Positions 8,591 through 16,754 are shown, counted from the first letter of the stretch. The stretch is DNA of 64,000 bases from Bosea vaviloviae (GCF_001741865.1 NZ_CP017147.1:5695001-5759000), one strand, 5' to 3'. Made by a program: numbers and translations. Notes: a model not told the origin generated them from the sequence alone.

Positions 8591-10165
8591 CTACTCCGGC
8601 AATCCACACTTGATCAGACCTTCGATCATGATCTCGGTATGCGCATGCCCGGTCAGGCGCTTGCGTAGCATCGCGATCGAGTAATGCGGGGCGACGATGC
8701 GCAGCCTGGCGATCAGCGGCTGGATCCGCTCGACCTGGCCGAGATGGCCGTTCACCGAGATCAGCCCGTTGAGCGCCCCCGACCAGTCCGGGAACTCGGC
8801 GAGCGAGCGCCAATAGGCTTCCGAGGATTCCTCGAAGCGCTTTGCGCCCATCAGGGTGAAACCATGGATCCAGCTGTAGAACCCGGCATAAGTGCCGACC
8901 GGGCTGAGCCGTTGCGTATGCTCCGCCTGGAGGACCGCCTCGTCGAAAAAGCCGGCGCGCGTCAGCATCCAGGCGAACATGCCGCGCCCGAGCGCGAAGC
9001 TCGGCGCGGCCTCGACCATCTGCCGCGCCAGCGCCAGCGCCTCGGAATGGCGAAAGACGCTGCTGAGCCAGAAGGCATAGGCCATGCGCGACCAGGCCTC
9101 GTCGGGATCGAGCCGCATCGCCGCCTGGGCGTGCCGCGCTGATGGTTCGGTGAGCTCGGCGTCGACATACCAGCCGCATTGCCCGCCGATCAGATAGGCC
9201 CAGGCGATCAAGGCATGGGCGCGCGCATTGGCCGGATCGATCTCGACCGCCTGCATCAGGAGCTTCATCGCAGCATGGGCTTCGGTGCGATGCAGGCGGT
9301 TGATCAGGGACAGAGCCCGCATCACCAGGCCCCAGGCGGCGGGGCGCTCGATGTGGAGCTGCGCCCGGTAACCCTCCTCGGCATAGATGCTCGGCTCGAT
9401 CGTCGCGACGACCCGCTGGGTGATCTCGTCCTGAAGCGCGAAGATATCGTCCATCGCACGGTCGTAGCGCTCGGCCCAGATATGCTTGCCGCTCTCGGCC
9501 TCGATCAGCTGGCCGGTGACGCGAATCCGCCCGCCGGCGGTCCGCACGCTGCCCTCGAGCACATAGCGCACGCCGAGTTCGCGCCCGACCTGCCGTATAT
9601 CGACCGCCCTGCCCTTATAGGTGAAGGCCGAATTGCGGGCGATCACGAACAGCCAGCGCAATCGCGACAAGGCCGTGGTGATGTCCTCGACCAGGCCGTC
9701 GCCGAAATAGTCCTGCTCGGGGTTGCCGCTCAGATTGTTGAAAGGCAACACCGCGATCGAAGGCATCTCGGGAAGCAGGAGCGGCTTGTCGACCGGCGCC
9801 GCGAAAGGCGATGCCGGGATCGGCGGCAGTTCAGGCACAGGCAGCGGCCCGACCGCCTCCTCGCGCACCTCGGCAACGAAGCGGAACCCTTTGCGCGGCA
9901 CGGTGCGGATGACGCTCTGGGCCTCGCCGCTATCGCCGACCGCCTTGCGGGCGGCGTTGATGCGGCTGGTCAGCGAGGATTCGGAGACGATGCGGCCGTG
10001 CCAGACGCTGTCGAGCACGTCGTCCTTGCTGACCATGCGTTCGCGGTTGCGCAGGAGGTAGAGCAAAAGGTCGAAGACCTGCGGCTCAAGCGCGATCGCG
10101 AAGCCGCCGCGGCTCAACTCGCGCCGGCCAGCATCGAGCACGTGATCGCCGAAGACAAACCGCAT
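8591..10165 (-). CDS. Winged-helix regulator with TolB-like and TPR domains (CadC/OmpR-type DNA binding)
   Basis: About 524 aa. Residues 1-100 form an OmpR/PhoB-type winged helix (FVFGDHVLDAGRRELSRGG, LEPQVFDLLLYLLRNRERMVSKDDVLDSVWHGRIVSESSL, IRTVPRKGFRFV). Residues about 125-265 are a TolB-N/FlgO-like domain (IAVLPFNNLSGNPEQDYFGDGLVEDITTAL, LEGSVRTAGGRIRVTGQLIE). The rest is TPR-like helices. I see no membrane segment, unlike CadC. The ATG at 10165 is chosen because the family starts there; a codon at 10192 is possible. Upstream lie five phased CAAG repeats, a likely binding site, then a divergent pentapeptide-repeat gene. Signal unknown. Confidence 0.88.
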   Translation of the reverse strand: MRFVFGDHVLDAGRRELSRGGFAIALEPQVFDLLLYLLRNRERMVSKDDVLDSVWHGRIVSESSLTSRINAARKAVGDSGEAQSVIRTVPRKGFRFVAEVREEAVGPLPVPELPPIPASPFAAPVDKPLLLPEMPSIAVLPFNNLSGNPEQDYFGDGLVEDITTALSRLRWLFVIARNSAFTYKGRAVDIRQVGRELGVRYVLEGSVRTAGGRIRVTGQLIEAESGKHIWAERYDRAMDDIFALQDEITQRVVATIEPSIYAEEGYRAQLHIERPAAWGLVMRALSLINRLHRTEAHAAMKLLMQAVEIDPANARAHALIAWAYLIGGQCGWYVDAELTEPSARHAQAAMRLDPDEAWSRMAYAFWLSSVFRHSEALALARQMVEAAPSFALGRGMFAWMLTRAGFFDEAVLQAEHTQRLSPVGTYAGFYSWIHGFTLMGAKRFEESSEAYWRSLAEFPDWSGALNGLISVNGHLGQVERIQPLIARLRIVAPHYSIAMLRKRLTGHAHTEIMIEGLIKCGLPE

Positions 10166-10195
10166 TCCCGCTTCGAACCCGCCCGGCCACACATC

Positions 10196-10245
10196 TCAAG
10201 AAACAATCAAGCGTTTCTCAAGCAAAAGGCAAGCCGCTCTTCAAG
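10196..10245 (+). promoter_or_regulatory. Array of five CAAG direct repeats at about 11-bp spacing
   Basis: TCAAG occurs at 10196, 10207, 10218 and 10241, and GCAAG at 10229, so the spacings are 11, 11, 11 and 12 bp. PhoB/OmpR-type winged helices bind direct repeats spaced one helical turn apart. The array lies just upstream of a gene for such a protein and 79 bases before the divergent gene at 10324. It is the natural operator for both; binding is inferred. Confidence 0.6.
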
Positions 10246-10323
10246 CAGGCGATCGGGTTGTCCGGCATTGTCTCTCCATCGGGGACGGCACTGACGCCGG
10301 CCCGCATCTCAGGGAGAACGACC

Positions 10324-10587
10324 ATGACCAAGATCTTCGCCGCCGCCGCCCTCGCCGCCGCCATCCTCGGCACCGCCGCTCCCGCCAGCGCCACCATCGA
10401 GCCCAATGGCTTCACCCTCAACGGCCTCTTCACCAACGGCTTCACCCTCAACGGTATGAACCTCAACGGCACCTTCATCAACGGTACCTTCTTGAATGGC
10501 ACCTTCCTCAACGGCCGGAACCTGCAGGGCGCCTCGCTCGACGGCCAGACCGGGCTCACCCTCGTCGGCGTCGAACTGGCCGATTGA
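10324..10587 (+). CDS. Small exported pentapeptide-repeat protein
   Basis: 87 aa. Residues 1-24 form a signal peptide ending in ASA. The mature part is almost entirely five-residue repeats of the form xxLNG or xFxNG (FTLNG, LFTNG, MNLNG, TFING, TFLNG, RNLQG, ASLDG). This is a short beta-helix of about two turns, much shorter than usual pentapeptide-repeat proteins, and predicted periplasmic. Start supported by AGGGAG 9 bases upstream; an upstream in-frame codon at 10258 would spoil the signal peptide. It is divergent from the TPR regulator and shares the phased-repeat promoter. Function unknown. Confidence 0.82.
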   Translation: MTKIFAAAALAAAILGTAAPASATIEPNGFTLNGLFTNGFTLNGMNLNGTFINGTFLNGTFLNGRNLQGASLDGQTGLTLVGVELAD

Positions 10588-10678
10588 ACCGCACGCTCCG
10601 TAACAGCCGCAAGCCCTCCTCTCCCTTGTGGAGAGGAGTTCCGCGTTTACGCTAGCCGCATCCCGACAGGAGCCAGCC

Positions 10679-11470
10679 TTGCGTGTCCTCATCCTCCTCC
10701 TCGCTCTGCTCGCCACCCCCGCCATCGCCCAAACCCGCCAGGTCACCGGCGTCGAGGCGCATGAGGGCGCGTTTCGCGTCAGCTTAAGCGACGGGACAAT
10801 GCGCGAGCGCGAGGCGCTGGCCGGGATGGTGCTGGTCTACCAGCAGGGCGACCAGCGCATCCGCATCCGCATCCGCATCGCCGGCATCAGGCAGGACCCG
10901 ACCGACACGACCGGCCGCCGCCTGCTGCACGACTTTCGCGACGCCGCGACTGCCGAACCGCTCTGCCAGCCCGCGCCGGACGGCACGCGCGAGGGCTTTC
11001 CGATCGCCGGCCGCGCCGATGCGACCGGCGCGATCAGTATGGCCGAACCGGGCGCCTTCGAGATCGTCTGCACCTCGGGCGCGCAGGGCAAATGCGTCCG
11101 CTTCGGATACGGCCCGTGGCAAAGCCAGCCCGATGGTGCGAGCATGGCCGAGATCTACAATGCCTGCATCCACATGGTGCGCGGCGACTATTGCGGCCTG
11201 GGCGAGGGCACGACGCGCGACGGCATGTCTATCGACCTCTACGACATCCACGCCATCCAGAAGCCGGAGAACAGCCCGAGCCAGGCGTTCGAGGCCGGCT
11301 GGGGCCCGCACGGGGCAGTCTGCGTGCGCCATGTCCGGGTCAAGGAAAACACCTCGCTGGAGCGCCTGGCCGCAACCTGCCCGCGCCTCGCCGGCAAGCT
11401 CGGCGAGGGCTGTACGGAGGCAAGTGCGCGGGCCGCCGGCGCGAAGCTGTTCAATCGCTCCACGCCGTGA
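10679..11470 (+). CDS. Exported ADYC domain-containing protein
   Basis: About 263 aa. It starts with a signal peptide (hydrophobic Leu/Ala run ending AIAQ). The C-terminal half has the cysteine-rich ADYC-type signature: CVRFGYGPW, IYNACIHMVRGDYCGLGEGTTRDG, CVRHVRV, ATCPRL and GEGCTEA. The spaced cysteines suggest disulfides in the periplasm. The TTG at 10679 is chosen because AGGAG lies 6 bases upstream and the signal peptide begins there. Residues about 60-66 hold an RIRIRIRI run encoded by a short CGCATC repeat. It lies 91 bases after the pentapeptide gene, possibly co-regulated. Biochemical role unknown. Confidence 0.75.
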   Translation: MRVLILLLALLATPAIAQTRQVTGVEAHEGAFRVSLSDGTMREREALAGMVLVYQQGDQRIRIRIRIAGIRQDPTDTTGRRLLHDFRDAATAEPLCQPAPDGTREGFPIAGRADATGAISMAEPGAFEIVCTSGAQGKCVRFGYGPWQSQPDGASMAEIYNACIHMVRGDYCGLGEGTTRDGMSIDLYDIHAIQKPENSPSQAFEAGWGPHGAVCVRHVRVKENTSLERLAATCPRLAGKLGEGCTEASARAAGAKLFNRSTP

Positions 11471-11534
11471 GTGGGCTTAGACGCAGCCCACGCCCTCGTC
11501 CGCGCTTGGCGAGGAAACCGCTCCCAAACGCCCC

Positions 11535-13124
11535 TCAGACCTTCTTCTCCATGTTCCAGAAGAACTGCACCGGCGAGAGCACCATGCCGGTCAGGCTCTT
11601 GCGGAAGGCCATCGGCTGCTGCACCAGCCCGGCCGGGACATAGGGCACGACCTCGAAGGCGCGCCGCTCCAGCGAGGCCGCGATCTCCTTCTGCTTTCCC
11701 GCATCCGGCTCCGCGATCCACTGATCGCGCAGGCCTTCCATCGTCGGGTCGTCCGGCCAGCCGAACCAGGCGGCGCCGCCATTGGCGCGCATCAGCGGAT
11801 GCAGCGCTGGGTTGAGCGTATCGGCGCAGGACCAGAGCGTGTGGAAAGCCGACCAGCCACCCTGCTCGGGCGCGCCGCGATTGGCGCGCCGGCCGATGAA
11901 GCTTGCCCAATCGGTGGCGACGAGCTCCGCATTGATGCCGAGCTTCTTGAACAGATCCTCGGTGACGAGGCATTGCTGATAGGCGATCGGCTGGTCGGCC
12001 GGCGCGAGCAGCACGACCTTCTCGCCCTTGTAACCGGCCTCCTTGAGCATGGCCTTGGCCTTCTCGAGATTGGCCTGCATCGCTTCCGCGCCGCCCGCCC
12101 CGGTCGACATCGGCGAGCCGGGCGTGAGGAAGGTCTTGGCCTCCTTGTAGTAGTCCTTGTTGCCGACGACGGCCTCCATGTAGTCGGTCTGGTTGACCGC
12201 CATCATCACGGCGCGGCGAATGCCGGGATTGTTGAAGGGTGGCTGCATCTGGTTGAAGCGCATCAGCAGGAACAGGCCGAGCGGCACGTTCTCGATCGCG
12301 ATGTCCTTGTTGCCCTTGAGCACGGGCAAGAGATCGACCGGCGGCTGCTCGTACCAGTCGACCTCACCCTGCATCAGCGCGCCGACCGCCGCGGAGGCTT
12401 CCGTCAGCGCCACCCACTCGATGCGGTCGATCTTGGCGACCTTGCCGCCAGCGGCCCAGGACGGCGCTTCCTCGCGCGGCTTGTACTTGCCGAAGCGCTC
12501 ATAGATCGCGTTCTGGCCCGGCACCCATTGCTTGTCCATGAAGCGCCAGGGACCGGAGCCAACCGCCTCGGTGATGTTCTTCAAATGGTCCGTCATCGCC
12601 ACCCGCTCGGGCATGATGAACGGCACGTTGGAGGACAGCTTGCCGAGCGCCGCGGTCATCATCGGGAAGGGCTTCTTCAGCCGAATGGCGAAGGTCCGCT
12701 GATCGACGACGTCGTAGCCCTCGACGAAGGTTGCGAAGGTCTGGCCGAAGGCGTCGCGCTTCGACCAGCGCGCGATCGAGGCAATGCAATCTTGCGCGCG
12801 CACCGGCTCGTCGTCATGAAAGGTCAGGCCGTCGCGCAGACGGAAGCTCCACTTCAGGCCGTCTGGGCTGGTCTCCCAGGCCTCGACCATCTGTGGCTTG
12901 ATGCCGAACTGGGCATCCGTCGCGAACAGGGTATCATATATCAGATAGCCGTGATTGCGGATGACATAGCTCGTCGCCGTGATCGGATCGAGCGACGGCA
13001 GGGGCGTCGACGGGATAAAGCGCAGGATATTGGCCCGGCTTTGCGAAAAAGCCCGGTTCGGCATGAAACCGGAAGCGGCGAGCGCGGCCGCTCCCTTCAA
13101 GGCATTGCGGCGATCGATCGGCAT
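11535..13124 (-). CDS. ABC transporter substrate-binding protein, family 5 (peptide/nickel type)
   Basis: 529-aa periplasmic binding protein of the DppA/OppA class. A twin-arginine-like signal (DRRNALKGAAALAASGFMPNRAFSQ) is at residues 4-28. The family 5 signature shows in LRFIPSTPLPSLDPITATSYV, WETSPDGLKWSFRLRDGLTFHDDEPV, AQDCIASIARW and a C-terminal PYVPAGLVQQP stretch. No permease or ATPase genes lie beside it, so it is an orphan that must work with a transporter encoded elsewhere. The ligand (peptide, opine or other) cannot be told. Confidence 0.92.
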   Translation of the reverse strand: MPIDRRNALKGAAALAASGFMPNRAFSQSRANILRFIPSTPLPSLDPITATSYVIRNHGYLIYDTLFATDAQFGIKPQMVEAWETSPDGLKWSFRLRDGLTFHDDEPVRAQDCIASIARWSKRDAFGQTFATFVEGYDVVDQRTFAIRLKKPFPMMTAALGKLSSNVPFIMPERVAMTDHLKNITEAVGSGPWRFMDKQWVPGQNAIYERFGKYKPREEAPSWAAGGKVAKIDRIEWVALTEASAAVGALMQGEVDWYEQPPVDLLPVLKGNKDIAIENVPLGLFLLMRFNQMQPPFNNPGIRRAVMMAVNQTDYMEAVVGNKDYYKEAKTFLTPGSPMSTGAGGAEAMQANLEKAKAMLKEAGYKGEKVVLLAPADQPIAYQQCLVTEDLFKKLGINAELVATDWASFIGRRANRGAPEQGGWSAFHTLWSCADTLNPALHPLMRANGGAAWFGWPDDPTMEGLRDQWIAEPDAGKQKEIAASLERRAFEVVPYVPAGLVQQPMAFRKSLTGMVLSPVQFFWNMEKKV

Positions 13125-13246
13125 GGCGTCTCCTCCTGCTGTCCGGGGCGGCTCTATGTTCCGCCCAACTCAAGCAAGAGATATACCAGACGTCAATCCA
13201 TTGATCGGCCATCACCGCACGGTCTCTGCCGCAGCGGCAGGCGAGA

Positions 13247-13630
13247 TCACGACACCAGCCGCGCCGTGACCTCGATCTCGATCTTCATCTCGGGCTTGAG
13301 CAGCCCGGCGACGACATAGATGCCCGCAGCCGGGCGGATCTGCCCGAAGACTTCGCCGCACACGCTCAGCACCGGCTCGCAATAGGCACGGTCGATGACG
13401 AAATACTGCGCCCGCACCACCTGGGCGAGCGACGAACCGGCCTCCGCCAGCACGGCATCGAGCGTGCGGAAAATATTGCGCGCCTGCTCGGCTGCATCCT
13501 CCGGCAAGGTCATGCTGGCGTAGTCATAGCCGGTCGTGCCGGAGACGAAGATGAGATCGCCGTCGATCACGGCGCGGGAATAGCCGAAGGCGGTCTCGAA
13601 GGGCGAACCGGTGGAGATGAGGCGGCGCAT
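13247..13630 (-). CDS. RidA family protein
   Basis: 127 aa of the YjgF/RidA trimeric family, whose members hydrolyse reactive enamines/imines from PLP enzymes or act in specialised deamination. Visible: FVSGTTGYD, ARNIFRTLDAVLAEAGSSLAQVVRAQYFVID and a C-terminal IEIEVTARLV. Canonical RidA has an Arg near residue 105 in a CRVEVELVA-type context. Here the corresponding part reads GLLKPEMKIEIEVTAR, so it is a divergent subgroup. ATG at 13630 chosen, with CAGGAG upstream. A palindromic repeat precedes it. Confidence 0.88.
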   Translation of the reverse strand: MRRLISTGSPFETAFGYSRAVIDGDLIFVSGTTGYDYASMTLPEDAAEQARNIFRTLDAVLAEAGSSLAQVVRAQYFVIDRAYCEPVLSVCGEVFGQIRPAAGIYVVAGLLKPEMKIEIEVTARLVS

Positions 13631-13655
13631 GAAATTGATCTCCTGAGCAGGAAAG

Positions 13656-13768
13656 GTCATCCCGGGCGCAGCGAAGCGAAGACCCGGGATCCATGCCTGA
13701 ACCTCAATCGGAAATGCTCCGGCATGGATCCCGGATCGGCGCGGCTTCGCCGCTTGTCCGGGATGACA
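13656..13768. repeat. Palindromic intergenic repeat with GTCATCCCGGG ends
   Basis: GTCATCCCGGGCGCAGCGAAG at the left faces CGGCTTCGCCGCTTGTCCGGGATGAC at the right. GATCCATGCC inside faces GGCATGGATCC. This forms one long imperfect hairpin, of the same general class as 58203-58286 and the family D clusters. Confidence 0.75.
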
Positions 13769-13820
13769 CGGCCTTTCGTTGCAAGTGGCGTCCAGCACCA
13801 CCCGATTTCTGCGAAGTTCG

Positions 13821-15002
13821 CTACACCCGCCCGCTCTTCAGCGCGCGCAGCACCTTTTCGCCCGGCCGGCCGGTCTGCGTCATGCCGATCTTGGCCTCGA
13901 TCTGCTTGATCGCCGCCCGCGTCAGCGCACCGACGGCGCCGTCCGGCTCGCCGACATCATGGCCGCGCGCGATCAGCAGGCGCTGGAGCTCGCGACGCTG
14001 TTCGCGCGAGAGCGGCAGATCGTCGGTCGGCCACTGGCCCTGCACGCCGGGCCGACCGCGAATACGGTCGGACAGGAGCGAGATGGCCAGAGCATAGGAG
14101 TCCGCGCCGTTGTAGCTGTAGGCCGCGTCATAGTTCTTGAAGACGAGGAAGGCCGGCCCCTCGCGCCCCGCCGGCATCAAAAGCCCGGCATTGCCGGAGC
14201 CGGTCAGCGCCGAGCCGTCGAATTTGACGATGCCGCGCGCCGCCCAGGACGAGACCGGCTGCTTGGGGTTGCGCCCGGTCGAGCCGGAATAGCCTGATGG
14301 CACCTTGACCTCATAGCCCCAGGGCGCGCCGGTGACCCAACCCGCCTTGGCCATGAAGTTCGCGGTCGAATGCAGCGCGTCGGGAATCGAATCGACCAGA
14401 TCGCGCCGGCCGTCGCCATCGCCATCGACAGCCAGGCGCAGATAGGTCGAGGGGATGAACTGGGTATGGCCGAAGGCGCCGGCCCAGGAGCCGAACAACC
14501 GATCGGCCGAGACGTCGCCGCGCTGGATGATCTGCAGCGTCGCGATCAGCTCCCCCTTGAAGAAGGCGTTGCGGCGCGGCGCGAGGCAGGCCCCGGTCGA
14601 GAGCGCCTGGACGAGCGGCATCTTGCCCCGCGCCTTGCCGAAATCGCTCTCGACGCCCCAGACCGCGACAATGGTGTGACGGTCGACGCCGAAGCGGCTT
14701 TCGGCGGCGGCGAGCGTCGCGGCATGCTGGCGCAGCATGGCGCGGCCTTCCGCGACCTTCTCGTCATCGACCAGCGTGCCGAGATAGTCCCAGATCGGCG
14801 TCTTGAACTCCGGCTGGTTGTTCATCGCCTCGATCACCTTCATGTCGGGCTGAACGCCCGCCATGGCGCGGTCGAAGGTGGCGCCGGAGACGCCCTTGGA
14901 GGTCGCCTCCGAACGCAGGCCCGCAAGGCAGGATTGGAAATCCGCCTGCGCTGCCGAGGCGATGAGGATCAGAGGCAGGGCCAAGGTCAATGCGCGCATC
15001 AT
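13821..15002 (-). CDS. Lytic murein transglycosylase (MltB/SLT_2 family)
   Basis: 393-aa exported enzyme that cleaves peptidoglycan to 1,6-anhydromuropeptides. A signal peptide ends in AQA near residue 20. The SLT_2 domain has the catalytic Glu in VWGVESDFGKARGKMPLVQAL (about residue 115) and FGHTQFIPSTYLRLAVDGDGDGRRDL, SIPDALHSTANFMAKAGW. A C-terminal peptidoglycan-binding domain (residues about 330-390: LQRLLIARGHDVGEPDGAVGALTRAAI) anchors it. The tandem ATGs at 15002 and 14999 both fit; GGTGAG precedes them. Alone on its strand. Confidence 0.93.
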   Translation of the reverse strand: MMRALTLALPLILIASAAQADFQSCLAGLRSEATSKGVSGATFDRAMAGVQPDMKVIEAMNNQPEFKTPIWDYLGTLVDDEKVAEGRAMLRQHAATLAAAESRFGVDRHTIVAVWGVESDFGKARGKMPLVQALSTGACLAPRRNAFFKGELIATLQIIQRGDVSADRLFGSWAGAFGHTQFIPSTYLRLAVDGDGDGRRDLVDSIPDALHSTANFMAKAGWVTGAPWGYEVKVPSGYSGSTGRNPKQPVSSWAARGIVKFDGSALTGSGNAGLLMPAGREGPAFLVFKNYDAAYSYNGADSYALAISLLSDRIRGRPGVQGQWPTDDLPLSREQRRELQRLLIARGHDVGEPDGAVGALTRAAIKQIEAKIGMTQTGRPGEKVLRALKSGRV

Positions 15003-15045
15003 CTCACCGAAAACTGGGTCCACCGAATCACAAGCTTGGCGCGAA

Positions 15046-15315
15046 TCTAGAGGTTGTTAGGGGCTATGGGGACGATTTGATGAGGTCAAAACGACGGAGA
15101 CGGGAGGAGCATTGCGCCGGCGATACCATCGGTATCGGCAAGCGATGCGACGCTGCAGCTCCGTCGTTTTCACCTCACCCGCAGGGCGCGGCGCTTTTGC
15201 GCGACTGCGGCGTCGTTCTTCGTAGCAAACCGGAAGGTTTGCGTCCTCGAACTCCTGACATTCGCGCAAAATCGCCAGCGTCAAATCGCCCCCATAGTCC
15301 CTAACAACCTCTAGA
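15046..15315. mobile_element. MITE-like element with nested inverted repeats
   Basis: 270 bp bounded by 35-bp terminal inverted repeats (15046-15080 and 15281-15315) with only two mismatches, starting TCTAGAGGTTGTTAGGG. Inside is a second inverted pair, TGAGGTCAAAACGACGGAG at 15081-15099 and its near-complement at 15159-15177, plus small hairpins at 15121-15137 and 15225-15242. It has no believable gene. Long terminal repeats without a transposase are the mark of a miniature transposable element; mobility is inferred. Confidence 0.7.
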
Positions 15316-15451
15316 GTCGGCCGGTTAACGGGGGTTAACCCTGGCGGAGGCTGGTCGTTCCGTCTTTATGCCGGCTTTATGCGCGCCGGCGTCTTCCACA
15401 TCGCAAGCTTACCGGCATGGACCTACATCTCCGGCATCGATGGAGATCGAG

Positions 15452-15637
15452 ATGACCACGCATTCGCACTACCCCAACCCCAGTCAGCAACGCCGCGCGA
15501 AAGCCGTCTACGGCACGCTGCCCAGCAAGCGGCCGATGGTCCGCCTGTTCGCTGCGGAGCTCTGCCTGCTGGGCCTGATCGCGCTTGCTGCCGCCGGCTT
15601 CATCGGCCTGCGCGCCTGGCTCACAGTGGCGAACTGA
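15452..15637 (+). CDS. Small membrane protein
   Basis: 61 aa with a polar, basic N-terminus (residues 1-35) and one transmembrane helix (LFAAELCLLGLIALAAAGFIG, about residues 36-56). The ATG at 15452 has GGAG 5 bases upstream; one at 15440 is also possible. First of three short genes on the plus strand, 10 bases before the next. Function unknown. Confidence 0.65.
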   Translation: MTTHSHYPNPSQQRRAKAVYGTLPSKRPMVRLFAAELCLLGLIALAAAGFIGLRAWLTVAN

Positions 15638-15647
15638 GGGCATCGCG

Positions 15648-15881
15648 ATGGGCCAAGCCAAGCCGTTCCAACCCGAACTCGACACCACCAGCCATCTCTT
15701 CCTGGTCGGCCGCTCGACAGCCGGTTTCTGGGTCGCACGTGATCTCGAAGGCCGTTCGGAAGGGATTTTTCGCGACAAGAAGGACGCCGTCCGCTTCGCC
15801 TTGTTCGAGGGCGGCCATGCCAACGCCGTGATGCTCTCGCCCAACGCGGTCGAGCCGAGCTTCGGCATGGGTGTCCGCTGA
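15648..15881 (+). CDS. Small hypothetical protein, RAG-less soluble
   Basis: 77-aa soluble protein with no motif I can name. A compact core reads FLVGRSTAGFWVARDLEGR, then GIFRDKKDAVRFALFEGG, suggesting an alpha/beta mini-domain. The ATG at 15648 has TGAGGG upstream. It shares a CTGA overlap with the next small gene, so the pair looks translationally coupled. Similar short proteins occur in Hyphomicrobiales; no function is known to me. Confidence 0.65.
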   Translation: MGQAKPFQPELDTTSHLFLVGRSTAGFWVARDLEGRSEGIFRDKKDAVRFALFEGGHANAVMLSPNAVEPSFGMGVR

Positions 15882-16120
15882 GCGACGCCGGACAGGCGGC
15901 CAGGCAGGCGCGCCGCCTGGACCGCGACCTTGCCGCCATCCTGCTCCGCGCGGCCGGCGAGATCATCGAGCAACTCGTTGCGGTCGGCATCACCGATCCG
16001 GCCGATATCGCGCGCCGGCTCAACCGGCGCGGCTTCCCCTGCCATGGCCGCGCCCGCTGGACCGCCGGCGCGGTGAAGTCCGTGCTGCGGCGCAGGCTGC
16101 GCTGCGATGAGGCTGCGTGA
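15878..16120 (+). CDS. Recombinase-like helix-turn-helix small protein, probable CTG start
   Basis: 80 codons. No ATG, GTG or TTG is available in frame, but a CTG at 15878 overlaps the previous stop as CTGA, the geometry of coupled ATGA starts. The product would begin (M)SDAGQAARQARRLDRDL. Its C-terminal part, IARRLNRRGFPCHGRARWTAGAVKSVLRR, resembles the helix bundle after the catalytic domain of large serine recombinases (LNxRGIPT..W...V...L). No catalytic domain is present. It may be a DNA-binding protein with a rare start, or a truncated remnant. Confidence 0.5.
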   Translation: MSDAGQAARQARRLDRDLAAILLRAAGEIIEQLVAVGITDPADIARRLNRRGFPCHGRARWTAGAVKSVLRRRLRCDEAA

Positions 16121-16358
16121 AGACTGGCGGCCTGAAGAAACAGCGTGCGCTGTCCGCGCCGCTGTCCTAGACTCGCCATCTGCTTCGACATGACGAGGCT
16201 TGGCGTTCCGCCAGGCTCGGCCGCGGCAGGCGAAAGCCGGCCAGCCATGACGTGGCGATCCCAGGATACAGCGATCCCCCTCTCCGCCCAGTGCCCCGGC
16301 CGAGTCGTCTCGACCCGGTTGCGCCTTGGCGCGCATCCCAAGGTTCGCAGCCCGCAAA

Positions 16359-16378
16359 CCCCATAGCCCCTAACAACC
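16359..16378. repeat. Solo copy of the MITE-like terminal repeat
   Basis: The 20-mer CCCCATAGCCCCTAACAACC is the exact reverse complement of 15053-15072 in the left terminal repeat. It faces the left end at 15046 as a right end would. It lies 20 bases before the start of the gene at 16399. Confidence 0.7.
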
Positions 16379-16398
16379 CCAAGCCCAGGAGCCTGACG

Positions 16399-16530
16399 AT
16401 GTCCAAGGAACAACGCGGTAATCGCGAAGCCAAGAAGCCCAAGAAGGACAAGCCGAAGGTCGCGGCCGCAGCGCCATCGACCTTCGCGGCCGTCGTCGCC
16501 AAGGCGGCAGGCGGACCGAAGAAGAAATGA
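16399..16530 (+). CDS. Small lysine-rich protein
   Basis: 43 aa, strongly basic (KEQRGNREAKKPKKDKPK, then an Ala-rich middle, then GGPKKK). Likely a disordered nucleic-acid-binding or chaperone-like peptide. Close relatives with the MSKEQRGN opening are common as unnamed short proteins in this order. AGGAG 8 bases before the ATG supports translation. It overlaps the next gene by four bases (ATGA). Confidence 0.65.
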   Translation: MSKEQRGNREAKKPKKDKPKVAAAAPSTFAAVVAKAAGGPKKK

Positions 16531-16739
16531 TCCGCTTCAAGACGATCGAGCCCGATAAGGCCGAAAAGCCGGCGGACAAGCCTGTCGCGCCGGCACCAGC
16601 GGTCATAGCACCGGAGCCGGAAACCGACGACGAAGAGCCGGCGGCCAAGGCCAAGGGCATGACCCGCAAGGCGCCGCTACGGGCCAAGACACAGCTTCGG
16701 GAGAAGAAGCAGGAAGCGGCGCCGCTTTTCGACAAGTAG
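16527..16739 (+). CDS. Small hypothetical protein
   Basis: 70 aa, low complexity, rich in Pro, Ala, Lys and Glu. An acidic middle (EPETDDEEPAAKAK) is followed by a basic end (KAPLRAKTQLREKKQ). No fold is evident. Its ATGA overlap with the lysine-rich gene indicates translational coupling. The gene ends 15 bases before the convergent transglutaminase gene. Function unknown. Confidence 0.6.
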   Translation: MIRFKTIEPDKAEKPADKPVAPAPAVIAPEPETDDEEPAAKAKGMTRKAPLRAKTQLREKKQEAAPLFDK

Positions 16740-16754
16740 CGGCGGCAGCTGGCC

